Assembly (NCBI GenBank): GCA_963930655.1
Contig: OZ005603.1
Coordinates: forward strand, 12,733,001 to 12,797,000
DNA: 64,000 bases
DNA from: Myrica gale
Taxonomy: Eukaryota > Streptophyta > Magnoliopsida > Fagales > Myricaceae
Direction: 5' to 3'
Shown: piece by piece, positions 21,600-32,407 of the stretch
How the letters are laid out: the number at the start of each line of letters is the position of its first letter
Position numbering within the stretch: the stretch's first letter is position 1
The notes under the pieces: model-generated
Database searches by the model: none
Told to the model about the DNA's origin: nothing
Seen by the model: the letters and a program-made list of their open reading frames with translations, nothing else
Position numbers and translations under genes: made by a program

Positions 21600-24195
21600 G
21601 TCTCCACTCTATTGCTTGTTTCTATTTGCATCTAATTGTGACTGAATCAATGCAACAAAAAGAGGGTAAGGAAAAGGATTTAAGCAGGCAGTCCGTTAAC
21701 CTAAATACTCAAGCAGTCATTTAATGAGTAATCAAAGAGCAACAAAATCAATCAATTTTACCTCCAAAAAAATCAATCAATGGACAATTACAATTGAAAC
21801 ATACTGCAGAAATGTTCTGAGCTTAATACAAGATGTCATTTGGCCGACTCCTGACTTACAGATACTTGGTTGTCTCCTGACTTATAGATACTTAGCCAAC
21901 CAAGGTAACTGACCTTGGAAAATATTCAAAATACCTAAATGTAGTGTTCACCTATTATGACCCATATATAATTTGGCTAAAAAATATTCAATTATTAGAA
22001 CAAAAAAATTATTTTTGATTTCGAAAATTTCGATTCCATCCGTTACAAATTCTAGTATATTCTTAAAGTAGTCGAAATTGGTCATTTCAATTCTATCCAT
22101 TGTGGATCTCCGTGAGAAAAATTGTTGCTTCTCACCAAATACACTTGCTGGGAAACGAGGGCAACAGGGGACCCTACGAGAGAGGGGCGCCAAGATTTAT
22201 ATCTACCTCGTTCTCTTGGCATCTCTTGAGAAGGTATAGCTGGCATCGTAAGTGCAAAACCTGCCATTCCAAAGATACTTCGAGATAAGACATCTGCAAA
22301 CCCAGAAAAGAAAAAAGTACAATGCAGTGTTGAATAGGCAGCAAAAAAGTTAACTGGGGTACTTGAACATCTGGGAAATCATGCATCCCTTTTATCATGA
22401 TTGCAGTATATCCAGGACTGATCTCTCTGGCATAATTTCTTTACTTGTATCCATAAATCCAGATCAGCTCTAAAAATGTAGTCCTAGAATCTCTCTCTGT
22501 CAAACTTCCACATCAAATATGATTCCTTGTACCAATAATTAATCTCTTAAGGGATCAATTGTGGTACTTTTTTTTCTTCCTGATCATCAATCGTCGTACT
22601 TAATGAAGCATAATGTTCCTAATCTAGACAACACATCACCTCATTCCCTATAATGACTGAGTTTACTCAAAGTTAGATCAATTTCATGCTCGATTGTACA
22701 ATATAAAAAGAGACAAACACAATAATCATCAAATATTGTTGAGCCTAAATTGTCCCAAATTTAATATTGAAAGTATTAAATAATGTAAATGCTAACAAAT
22801 TATTTTTCATGCAGAACAACAGAAAAGCTCAACAAATATCTGTGAAATATGAAAGAAGTAACATATCAAAGACTTTTATAGTTGGAATGCATTTATCTTC
22901 TTTAATAACATTTATTACTATGCCTAGACTTCGATTCTTGAATCAAATAGTGGGTGTGGATAAGAACAAATAATTCACGCCGAGATTAGACAGAAGCTAG
23001 CTGGAGGACACCATAGAGCACCCACTCAAGCAAATAGAGTGATAGGAAGGCACCAGAATGATGGGGTTTTTCTACCTTTACAGAACAACCAAAACTATAG
23101 CATTTGGCATAAAAGGCATCTACCATAACATCAAATTTTGTTTTTTGGGTTACTAAGCAGTATATTAACGGAGAAAGAGAACAGCTCGAGTATACAGTTA
23201 ACCAGGAGAATATAAATTACCCAAACACACTACAACTCGAGTATACAAACTACTACAGAACAGCACCAACACAAAGGCCAGAATTAAAGCTCCGTAGAAC
23301 AGCACCAACACAAACTACCAGCACCAATACAAACTACCAGCAACAGAACAACAAAGATGCTGTAGCAGACAGGGGATAGAAACTGGTCTTTTGAATATAA
23401 TCTTGCACCTTACAACGCTGTATAAAACTGGTCTTTTGGGTAATTGGGAAAACACATTGCAATCATACAAACAGCTTATTGAAACACTCGACTTCAACCA
23501 GCATTAATGCTTCCCCTTTCCATGGTTTCCCCCAACACCCACAACAACAACTATAGTGGGTGTTAAAAAATTAGAGACAGGAAAACCTTCTTCATCTTCC
23601 TTGAGTGAACCATTACAACAGAAACCCTTCGCCATAAATACTAAAATGAATAACCATAAAGGTTTCTTAAAATCAGCAGGAACCCAGTTCTAAATGCCCC
23701 TCAAATGCACACGTCTACGCATCAACAACCGCAACTAAATTCATACCAGCTCAATCTGCAATGGGCATTTTCGATTACGGCTATCACATTCTGTCTCACA
23801 CCAGTTTCAATCCGTATACAACAAACAACCGTATCAAACTACTGCTGTCCTTTTTATTTCAACAATGTTTTACGGCTATCTTCCATTAATGGCTATCATT
23901 CGCCTCATATCTGCAACATATGCCTGTCAACTACCTCCAGCAATAATATATACACTGTTCATTAATCAACACATTGCAATCATACAAACAGGGGATAGAA
24001 ACCCTAACCTGTTTGAAGCCGGGACGAAAACTTCTCGGAAACGAACCTTTTGAGACCGATCTCCAAGCTCAAGGTTTTAACTCGGATATGAATCCTGCGT
24101 TACGAAGAGATAAAGTGGAGAAGAGAGAGCAAAGCCAAGCCAGAGAAGAGAGAGAGAGAAACGCTTGCGCGGGGGGAGGGGGCCGGGGACAATTT
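21600..24195 (-). pseudogene. unidentified gene-like segment captured in CACTA-2
   Basis: Unlike the rest of the element, this segment has gene-like features on the minus strand. Near 24090-24000 a leader-like stretch ends in AAACAG then GTTAGG, a donor-type border. An exon-like block at about 22291-22207 follows a TTTGCAG acceptor, can be read as SRSIFGMAGFALTMPAIPS and ends before GTAGAT. Further 3' is a block readable as SVFGEKQQFFSRRST. The host gene was not recognised. The remainder is A/T-rich intron-like DNA with no clear frame. Capture is inferred by analogy with CACTA-1, -3 and -4. Confidence 0.5.
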
Positions 24196-24273
24196 ACGCA
24201 GGGGTGATCGTTTCACCCCTGCGTTTTTTTTTAATACGGCAGAGGGTGAAATGGCGCCGTTTCACCCTCTGCC
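24196..24273. repeat. two adjacent strong hairpins in CACTA-2
   Basis: Hairpin one has perfect 12-base arms ACGCAGGGGTGA (24196-24207) and TCACCCCTGCGT (24213-24224) around a 5-base loop. Hairpin two has 14-base arms GGCAGAGGGTGAAA (24238-24251) and TTTCACCCTCTGCC (24260-24273) around TGGCGCCG. Both stems share a GGGTGA core. They lie at the border between the gene-like segment and the A/T-rich element spacer. Confidence 0.88.
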
Positions 24274-25065
24274 ATTTAAAAAAATATATATGGGCCGGCC
24301 CTGGGCCTTGGCTCGATTATCATGGCCGGCCCATATAAAAAACTATTTTACTAACCCAATTTTTTTCTAAAAAATTTCAATATTTTCTAAATATGTGTTC
24401 TTAATAAATTAAAAGCATTATTAATTTATACTAATATTTTAAAAAATCTTTATATTTAGAATTCAAACTATAGCATATGTATTTAATTTTCTTTTTTATA
24501 ACTAGTGTAACAATTTTAATTAAAACAACATGATAGTAATAATATATAATACTTAAAATTTAAAAGTATAATATTTTCTATACTATAAGTATTTTAATCA
24601 TTTAATACTATAAATATTTTAGTCATTTAATACATGATATGTATTTTAATTGCATAAGTTAAATTTACAATATCTTTTTTGAAATAAATAATATGTCATA
24701 ATTAGTCTTATATTATAAATTATTCAAATATAATTGCTAATTATAAGTATGATACTATACTATAAGTTTTCATAACTATTTAGTTCTAATCAATAAATAT
24801 GATATTACCATAACAAATATTGTTATACTTTCAAATATATTATGTCACGACTTTAATGTTCATAACACTCTCTAACTTCAATTTTCATAACACTTTCTAA
24901 CTTCAATTTTCATAACACTTCTTTTAATTATGCATTTTATCAAGTAAGTCTCTTAAAATAAAATTTGTTAGACACATGACAACATAAAGTTATGTATTAA
25001 AAGACTTAAAATAATCCATAAAATAATTATTAACAAATAAATAATTTTTTTTCTTTTTTTTGCAC
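24274..25065. other. A/T-rich spacer of CACTA-2
   Basis: Very A/T-rich with no frame longer than chance. It contains CTAACTTCAATTTTCATAACAC twice (24874-24910; written here as one copy of CTAACTTCAATTTTCATAAC). Similar spacer lies inside CACTA-1 and CACTA-4. No gene is seen. Confidence 0.6.
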
Positions 25066-25071
25066 ATATAC

Positions 25072-25556
25072 CTATAGCAGCGGTTGTCTAAAAACCGCTG
25101 CTATAGGTGTATCTTTAGCAGCGTTTAAATAAAAAAACGCTGCTAAAGGTACAACCTACAGCGGCGGTCAGTACGACCGCCGCTGTAGGCACCATACCTC
25201 TAGCGACGGTCAGTACGACCGCCGCTAGAGGTAGGACCTATAGCCGCGGTTAAAAATTAACCGCGGCTATAGGCGGGTCCATAGCCGCGGTACGTACCGC
25301 AGCTACAGAGACCGCGGCTATATGATATTTTTAGCCGCGGTCGATGACAGTGGCTATAGGCGGGTCTGTAGACGCGGTACGTACCGCGGCTATATGATAG
25401 TTTTAGCCGCGGTCTATGACCGCGGCTACAGAGACCGCGGCTAAAACTATCATATAGCCGCGGTTTTTCGTAAGCGCCGCTAAAACCACATTGTAGTGGC
25501 GGTTTTCGTGACCGCCGCTACAGTGACCGCCGCTATAGGTGCTTTTTTTTGTAGTG
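25072..25556. repeat. right subterminal hairpin array and terminus of CACTA-2
   Basis: From the inside outward the first five hairpins have left arms CCTATAGCAGCGGTT, CTTTAGCAGCGTTT, CCTACAGCGGCGGTC, CCTCTAGCGACGGTC and CCTATAGCCGCGGTT, each with a matching reverse-complement right arm. The order is the same as in the left array of CACTA-1. Further out come irregular CCGCGG-containing units with TATATGATA spacers, then GTGACCGCCGCTACAGTG and the terminus TTTTTTTGTAGTG. These are probably sites for transposase or its cofactor. Confidence 0.87.
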
Positions 25557-25966
25557 TCTGGAATGTCCTTCAAATCTTGTGGGTGATCTCATGTTAATCA
25601 ATCTCTGAACTAAGATAATAAGGAGAGGGTATATTATTTCACTGGTTTATTCTTATAAATTCACATGAAAAAACTCTATGAAAGATAACACAGAGTCTTG
25701 GAGGTTTATTTCACTATAAAGCGTAATCTCTGGAATTTCCAAGGTAGAGAATGAATAAAGCAATTGGGTACTTATTCTGGAGGTTATTTTTGGTTAGAGA
25801 GGAAGATTAATCACGTGCATGCATTCTGGTCTTCTTGAACGTCCAACAGTTGGTGTGTTTTATTCTAAAAACCATCTTTTATTTCTGTTACAAAAATAAA
25901 CTTATCGAACTTCAAGTGAACTCCAGGAACCCTCAAAAATATATAGTTATGCCTCAAACTCGCATT
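25557..25966 (-). repeat. 3' LTR of old copia element, middle segment
   Basis: Matches 51497-51897 of the other LTR (TCTGGAATGTCCTTCAAAT, AATCAATCTCTGAACTA, CTTCTTGAACGTCCAACAG). It lies between CACTA-2 and CACTA-3 and ends with the target triplet ATT. Confidence 0.8.
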
Positions 25967-25984
25967 CACTACAACAGATTTGTT

Positions 25985-26375
25985 ATTCGGCGGCGAACTT
26001 ATCAGTGGCGAAACCAATTTCGTCACTCAAAATACATCTTCAGCGACGAAATTAGGAGTTTGTCGCTAAAGAGTAATTCAACTCGTTAGAACCAGTAATA
26101 TTTCGTTCGAACGAGTATTAGTGACGAAAATTATTAAATCGTCATTAAATAAGTCTTTAGCGATGAACATATTTTTGTCGCTAAAATAATCTTGTTCAAA
26201 CAAGCTAAATCGGGTTCGAACACATTGTTGCTTAATGGTTCGAACGACAATATCTCGTTCGAACAAGTATTAGTGACGAAAACTTCTAAATCATCACTAA
26301 ATAAATCTTTAGAGACAAAAATATTTTCGTCACCCAAATTATCTCGTTCGAACGAGACAGATGTGGTTCGAACGA
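25985..26375. repeat. left subterminal palindromes of CACTA-3
   Basis: The 14-base perfect palindrome CTCGTTCGAACGAG occurs near 26343, and shorter TTCGAA forms lie near 26104, 26214, 26239, 26257 and 26366. Between them are GCGACGAAA/TTTCGTCGC-type repeats (for example CAGCGACGAAAT, TTTGTCGCTAAAG). The right end (29600-29960) has the same two motif classes. Confidence 0.82.
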
Positions 26376-26399
26376 GAGGGAGGAAATTCGTATAGTTCT

Positions 26400-26760
26400 A
26401 AATACCCTTTCGACTCCCCGCTGCTCCCCTTCTCTCCCCCCCTTTGAAAAATCTCTAAGTCTCCAGCCCCCTTTTCGTAAAGCACCAGCCCCTCCGATTG
26501 CTGCCTTCTCCGTCGACAACCCTCCTCTTTGTCGAAGCTCCAGTCCCTCCCCTCTACGTCGAAGCTCCAGATCTCCCTCTAAATCTCTGTCTCTCTCGCT
26601 CCATGTCCCTCGAAATCTCACGTTGTCTCTCTCAGTCACGCTGGTTCTCTCTCTCTCTCTCTATGGCCTCTCATGAGCTTGCTGCTTTTGTCTCGATTAG
26701 GTTTCGATTTACTAACATTTTTTTGTTTGAATTTGTTTTTTGTTAGGTTCCGATATTCTA
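26400..26760 (+). pseudogene. CT-rich leader-like segment in CACTA-3
   Basis: A strongly pyrimidine-rich stretch (TCTCTCTCTCTCTATGG near 26650) resembles a plant 5' leader. It ends in TTTTTTGTTAGGTTCC. It precedes the bHLH exons by about 900 bases and might be the captured 5' part of that or another gene. No protein could be recognised, so the call rests on composition only. Confidence 0.35.
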
Positions 26761-27654
26761 GCCAAGATTTAGGGGATGTTTGAGGGTGAAAATTTTGGGT
26801 ATTGGGGTTTGAGAAATATTATAAAGTAAAGATATGTTATGGGAGTTAGTGAAAAAGTGAAGAGAGAGAAGGTTTTTAATAAATATTATAATAATAAAAA
26901 ATTATGTGAATTTTTTATTATTAAACATAAATTTTTGGGCCCAAATTGTTGGGGCTCAAACAAGACCTTGGGTATGTTCGTTTTCACCATTTTTTTAGGA
27001 TTCTAAGTATTTTCACAATTCTACCACCGAACATATTCAGAATTCAAACACAAAAACCAATACATTTTACACAATCTCCAACAACTTTTTAATTTTTTAT
27101 TCAACATAAATTTTCTCTCTCTATACTTTTTCACATAACTCCAATACTTTTTTATTAAACAATTACATCAAATCATTTATCTCTCCACTTTACACAAACA
27201 CCAATAAAACACTATTCAACATAAAAATTCACAACTTCTCTAAAATCCTACATTTTTTATCAAAATGAACATCACCTTGGATTTGAGTTGTTGTAGTACG
27301 ATTAACGGTAAGCATTTTTTTTCCTGTTTAATTTTGTTTCGTGTTTAATTTCGTTTTATATTGTTGTTGGTGGTCTAGATTGGTTTAGGGTTCATGAAGT
27401 CCAAATCTGTGTCTTCTACCTGTTAAAAAAAATAGTAACGAGTGGATGTCATATCTATGGTTTGCTTTTGCTAGTGCTGTATAATTGAGCATATAAAACA
27501 TTCAATGGATGTCATGCCTATCATATGTACTATTTCGTTTGTTGTTGTTTTTTTCTTCACGAGTGGGATAATCCTAATTATATCTTTGTAAAAGTCTAAA
27601 GGTGCAAGTTCAAATTCAGCTTTGCTTCACTTCGTGTACTTCCCCTCTGAACAG
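26761..27654. other. intron-like spacer inside CACTA-3
   Basis: A/T-rich DNA with no recognisable gene. Bases near 26970-27290 are C/A-rich and appear roughly complementary in composition to 26760-26960, so a weak long inverted repeat may be present. Nothing else is supported. Confidence 0.4.
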
Positions 27655-27886
27655 GTTATTGGAAAAGCACTTGTCCTGTACGAGATAATTAATTATATCC
27701 AGTCACTGCAGCACCAGGTTGAGGTAAGTATCTTGAATGCAATGTATATGACATTAATTTCCTTTAGACTGCTAAACCTGAAACTTCGCATATTATTGGA
27801 TTTCACTGTTCCTTTCAATGAAGCTTGAAGCAGTTAATTCGAGGATGAGTATGAACCCCACCATTGAGGGCTTTCCCCCAAAAGAT
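27655..27886 (+). pseudogene. captured bHLH transcription-factor exons (BPE/bHLH31-like)
   Basis: Two exon-like blocks: 27655-27723 encodes VIGKALVLYEIINYIQSLQ plus HQVE, the second half of a plant bHLH domain. Bases 27809-27886 encode FLSMKLEAVNSRM followed by SMNPTIEGFPPKD, the conserved continuation. The first block has AG/GT borders and the second ends at GT. The combination matches the BPE/bHLH31-CIB-like subfamily, which binds E-box DNA. The basic DNA-contact half is not seen, so no working factor is expected. Lies inside CACTA-3. Confidence 0.82.
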
Positions 27887-29590
27887 GTAAGCTTCCATAT
27901 CGACATAGCATATCTAATTGCATGGGACTTAATGAAATAAATGGATGTGCTTTTTGCATGCTTGGTGGAAAAATAATAGCCTCTAGGTGCTAATCGTCAA
28001 CAGTTCTAAAATGGACTTTTCATTCCATACAAAATTTTATTAAACTTCTGGTCACTTTGATAGCCTGATTGGCTACCTCAGAGGACTAATCTGAACCATT
28101 GAACATCATGGTCCAGTTTGTGGACTGAAAAATATTTACTGGCTCCTTGTGAGGTCTAAACTCTAATCTGACCACTTGAAAATCAGCATTCTAATCAAAG
28201 CGTAGAGGCTACTAAACACGATTTCCTCTGTCCTGCTTTTTGTGAATTCATACTCCCACGTATAGTTCCTTATTAACTCTTTTGTCTTGTCTTAATTTCT
28301 ACTATAGGCCCTTTATGTTTCATGCTTTGTAAGTCCTGGTCCTTCATATGCGTACTTGGGGCTACTAAGAGACTTACTGAAGATGGCTCCCAATGGGGGT
28401 TCAAAACACAAAAATAAGAATAGAGAGTGGGAGAGAGGCATAAGTGTATTGTGCATATATGTTACTTCTGTTTAAGATTGCCGCATGTTATCTATTAAAA
28501 TTTAAAGGCTCAAAAACACAGTCCGATTTTTGGCAACCTAAGATTATTTAAGATTAATGTATTTGGTCTTAGTTGAAGACCACAGAGTTGACAGATAACT
28601 TTTGGGCTGCTAAAACTGTATCGATTATTTTATTTTGCCAACAAACTGATGGCAGAAAAATTTATTGTTTTTCGATTTTCCGGTTGGGACAGATTTTTTG
28701 CGACATGATAAGTCACCTCAGATGAACTATTAAAACCTATTTCTTTTTGGGTTGGATGATTTGAGTTATAAAAGAGGCAATATTCCTTGATGTGACCATA
28801 TTTCTTCTTTTCAACCTAACGAGAATCCAAGTATCCTCCAGATGCTTGTGGTAAAAATGTGATGCATATTTTGACAACTCCACACCAATGAGGGTACATA
28901 CTCATCAGCTTTTGTAGATTTGGTCTAGTGCATGATTTATGTGCTATTCTTGTCATGAGTTCATTAGTGCATATTTATGTTCTTGAACTTCACAAGCAGT
29001 GGTTTTTATTCATTCTGTTTAGTAGTAAAAACCATTTCTCATCTCACTGAACAGGTGCCGATTGTGTGATCAGTATGGTTTAGGTAGTATTGGAAATACA
29101 CCAGACTGGTCTTGTGTGGTTATTTTCTATTCACAAGGAGATAAAATTAGTAGTCTAGAGTTAGAGAGTAGCTTAAGAGGGGTATCAGTAAGCTCTCTCT
29201 GTTTTTCTTATTAGGGCCTGCTATTTTTATTATGCATGCTTTATATAATTTGGAAGAATCTCTTGATTATGAAAATATTTTGGTCTTTTGCAGAGGAATT
29301 GCCGAAAAGATAAAAGAAACAGGGGAGGAGAAACCAAGAAAGCGGATGAAATAATTGCCAGCAAATACTTGTTTCTCTTTTGTATTCATTAAATTTGTTT
29401 GTTGCGCTAATCAAACAAGATTTTTCTTATATTTTCCTTGTGTTTTGAATAATGGTTATTCAATATATTTCATTTCATATTATTAGTCATGAAATTATGC
29501 ATTTTCTTGCAGTGCCTTATTTAAAATACAACTAAAAAAATAAACTTAGAAATAGCAATTTTAAATGAATAAAAGTAATTTCTCCAGAAA
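27887..29590. other. downstream captured or spacer DNA in CACTA-3
   Basis: Mixed-composition DNA that looks like plant intron sequence. A short coding-like block near 29294-29355 (CRKDKRNRGGETKKADEI) follows a TTTTGCAG acceptor. It could be another exon of the captured gene but is too short to assign. No other feature is seen. Confidence 0.4.
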
Positions 29591-29967
29591 TAGTATAAAC
29601 ATTCAAGTTCAAACAAGATAAGTAATCGAACATCATAAGGAAACAGTTCGAACAAAATAAACATTCGAATGAAATTTCTCGTTCGAACAAGAAAATCTGT
29701 TCGAACAGGAAATGATGAATATCAAATTTGACAGATTTGTGACGAAATCTTCTGGTTCGAACAAATTTGTTAGTTCGAACGAAATGTCTCGTTCGAACAG
29801 AAATGCGTAGCGACGATTTGAAATTTTGGCCGCTGATGACTTTCAGCGACGGCGTTTCGGCGAAAAATTAGTGACGAAAATTTTTCGTCGCTAAAGACTT
29901 TTAGCGACGAAATGGTTATTTTCAGCGATGAACATTTTCGCCATTGAAAGCCAAAACTGTTGTAGTG
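29591..29967. repeat. right subterminal palindromes and terminus of CACTA-3
   Basis: At least six GTTCGAAC motifs (near 29647, 29681, 29698, 29754, 29773, 29790), then GCGACGATTT, TTAGTGACGAAAATTTTTCG and AGCGACGAAATGG repeats, ending with CAAAACTGTTGTAGTG. Mirrors the left end. Confidence 0.82.
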
Positions 29968-30160
29968 ATTAATGAACTTCATGTAGACTCCAATCAAACT
30001 CCAGTCTTCAGATTCTACTCCAAGGCTTAGTAATGCATTGCTGACACTCTGGAATAATGCGGGGCTTCAATTAGCTTTGATCTCAGGCATATACTAACAG
30101 AACAAATAATCACGAATTTTAAGGCCAATTAAAATAAATATTTACAATATCCCCTTTTGG
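29968..30160 (-). repeat. 3' LTR of old copia element, last segment, with polypurine tract
   Basis: 29968-30146 matches 51895-52069 (CTCCAATCAAACTCCAGTCT, CACTCTGGAATAATGC, AATTAAAATAAATATTTACA) and ends in CA-compatible TTTACA. Just outside, 30147-30160 reads ATATCCCCTTTTGG, which on the minus strand is a polypurine tract. This marks the segment as the start of the 3' LTR of a minus-strand element. Confidence 0.8.
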
Positions 30161-31063
30161 TAAACTTCATGACAAAACCAACTTAGCCAGCTCTAAAGAC
30201 ATGAGTTATGTTGATCACATCACGAAACCCATTTATAATGAGACCAAACATATATACTCTAACCTAGGCTAATAAAACTATTCCTAAGATTTACAAACTT
30301 GCAGAATACAATCTGAACAAACATAAGTAAAAAAAATCTCATTAGTCTAGATATTAACAAAATATCAACAGGTATGCAATAAAATTGAATAAGCAGCATA
30401 TAGAAGCACACAAGTCTCCCCTTGAGACATGTAATAGCTATAGAGGGTATCTCCACAATTTAATAGCACAACTAATAAAATTTTCACAAAGCATAATCAA
30501 ACATTAACAAAAATACATTAAAAGTTGCTAAGGAAATTTAATCAAAACCAACCGTAAGTAAAACTAAAACTAGTAATGTAGTTTCAAAACATTAACAAAA
30601 AGTTATAAAACCACAAACTTAGAGTTTTAAAGCCACAGAAACAGAATCAAATTATATCAACAAAAACAAAAAAAGAAGCACTTCCAAAATAACTACAATC
30701 GACCTAGATATCCATATCCCCCAGTCAAACCATTCAAGCTACTCCCGCTTTTTGTCAGGAAGTATCCAAAAGCGTGACTCTACTCATCATTCTCATCATT
30801 AGAAGTGGCAGAGTCATCTGCTTCATCAGGTTCTTCTTCTTCTTCTTCTTCCTCCTCACATCATCAGCCGTAGCAAAGGACTGAAGATCCTTATCAACAC
30901 CAGTTGGTTCTTCTGCAGGACCAAATACACTGGACTCCTAATCTTTTTTGACAACATTCAAATGTTTACTAATGAGTGTTACATCTGCCACAACCTTCAT
31001 CATATGCAGTTTCGAGAATTCTATGGTACCTAGAATAGAGGACTGAACAGATGCAAAAGTATT
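30161..31063 (-). pseudogene. internal region of old copia element, 3' part
   Basis: A/T-rich to about 30690. On the minus strand, 31063-30700 holds coding-like text (FSKLHMMKVVADVTLISKHL) and an acidic/Lys-rich stretch from the TCTTCTTCTTCT repeat near 30825-30852. It appears to continue the plant-transposon-type frame found on the far side of CACTA-5. It ends where CACTA-5 inserted, at the ATT triplet 31061-31063. Confidence 0.5.
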
Positions 31064-31906
31064 TACTGCAAGAAATATAGCTTTAGGTGACAAAAATCTG
31101 GGTGTCAAACCAAATTTTGTCACCTAAAGTGGCATTTTCGTGACAAAATATTAATTTCTTCACCGTCCGAACTGATCAAAAAGACGTTCAGACGTATTTC
31201 TAGAGTGACGACATACACATGTCGCGAGTGAGTAACAGTAAAAATAGTCACAAAATATAAAACTCGTCCAGAATCTCAACAAAACCTTTTTGGACTCTAT
31301 CCTGGGTGAAAAATTGCAAATCGTCGTAACTAAGTGACAATTACAATCATCAGAATTTTTACAAACCCGCCCGGACAATTTTTATAGAACCTTCAGATTG
31401 GAATTACGTAACGAATAATAATCGTCAGCATATATAGTGACAAATTTAAAATCTTCATGAACACTCAAAACTGTCCAGACTACAACAAATGTGTTCCAAC
31501 GGGAAAAAAATTCCGTTGGGATTGTTAAAAAAATGTTGCATAGGTATGATGCTTCTTCCGCGAATCGTGTGTTTCCACGTTACAAAACTTCAGACACAGT
31601 ATATTGAAACCATCTAGACAAATAAATACAGTCCGAACAGTTAAAGTTCTAGATCTATTTCGAATCAATAGAGAAATCTAATGATGTTAAATTTGATTGG
31701 GCCATGTGTGAAAATTATGCAGAGAACCGTCTGAATGCATATGAACTGCCTTTGGACGATTTCAGGAGACGTTAAACCTGCCAAACTTTGTGAAAATCAC
31801 AAAATCTCTCTCCTTTCTTAAATGACTCTTAAGTGGACTCTATTTTAGTGGAGTTGAAAGAGAGTATTCGGGCGATAGTGAGTCTGATGCATTCGTTATG
31901 CATGAA

Positions 31907-32407
31907 TGACGCCGGACAGAATAGAGATTATTCTGTAAGCTAAAACAATAGAGAAAGACTGAATTTTGACCCAAGAATTCAGAAAATACTCTGGATTTAA
32001 TAAAATTCGTAATAATCAGGAATGAATCAAAACAACCCACAAGCCGGGTTAAAATAGCTGAAAATTCTACCATAATAGATTTTTACCAAAAATGGCAAAA
32101 CCCTAAAAGTCTTACCAAAACGAAATACTGAAAGAAATCAAGCGATTGCCAAAAATCTGGCCCAAATCGGGTTCAGAATTATTTCCTAACCGACAAAAAG
32201 GAAATTACCATAAATAGCAAAAATTAACTAAAAATAGATATTCGAAAAGAAAATCAGCAGATTTAGGGCTCGAAACGAGGTGCTATAACATGCGCGCCGA
32301 AAATAGCTTTCTGAATTGGGGTCACGGGCGCGAATCGGATTCTTGTAGCCAAAGTTATGGCCAAAAAATCGACACGTGCACGGAAACCGCCCAATTAGGA
32401 TAGATCA
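31907..32407 (-). repeat. gypsy 3' LTR (501 bp)
   Basis: On the plus strand it begins TGACGCCGGACAGAATAG and ends TAGGATAGATCA. It is colinear with 36668-37202 and partly with the scrap at 11826-12060. The end of the integrase frame reaches its border at about 32405, as is usual for gypsy 3' LTRs. Confidence 0.88.

Larger units (their letters stand above)
18321..25556 (-). mobile_element. CACTA-2, CACTA element with transposase remains and an unidentified gene-like segment
   Basis: Termini CACTACAAAAAAAAACG and TTTTTTTGTAGTG are flanked by the duplicated triplet TCT (18318-18320 and 25557-25559). The second LTR has the uninterrupted site AACTCTGGAATG at 51494-51505, which confirms the borders. 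On the minus strand it carries a DUF4216 remnant (21504-21175) and a Ptta/TNPA-type gene (20868-19184). Between 21600 and 24230 lies non-element sequence with exon-like pieces and a leader-like end. Long hairpin arrays occupy both ends. It is in the opposite orientation to CACTA-1. Confidence 0.92.
25967..29967. mobile_element. CACTA-3, non-autonomous element carrying bHLH exons
   Basis: Termini CACTACAACAGATTTG and CAAAACTGTTGTAGTG are nearly perfect inverted repeats, flanked by ATT on both sides (25964-25966 and 29968-29970). The other LTR has the uninterrupted site CGCATTAATGAAC near 51893, which confirms the borders. Subterminal DNA carries many TTCGAAC motifs and GCGACGAAA-type repeats, unlike CACTA-1/-2. 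No transposase is seen. The inside has a CT-rich leader-like region and exons of a bHLH gene, so it is a gene-capturing, probably non-autonomous CACTA element. Confidence 0.9.

Noticed and set aside
25072-25556. Regularly spaced palindromes that might suggest a CRISPR-like array
   Set aside because: The repeats are not identical, spacers are only a few bases, the setting is plant nuclear DNA and the array ends in a CACTA terminus. They are transposon subterminal repeats.
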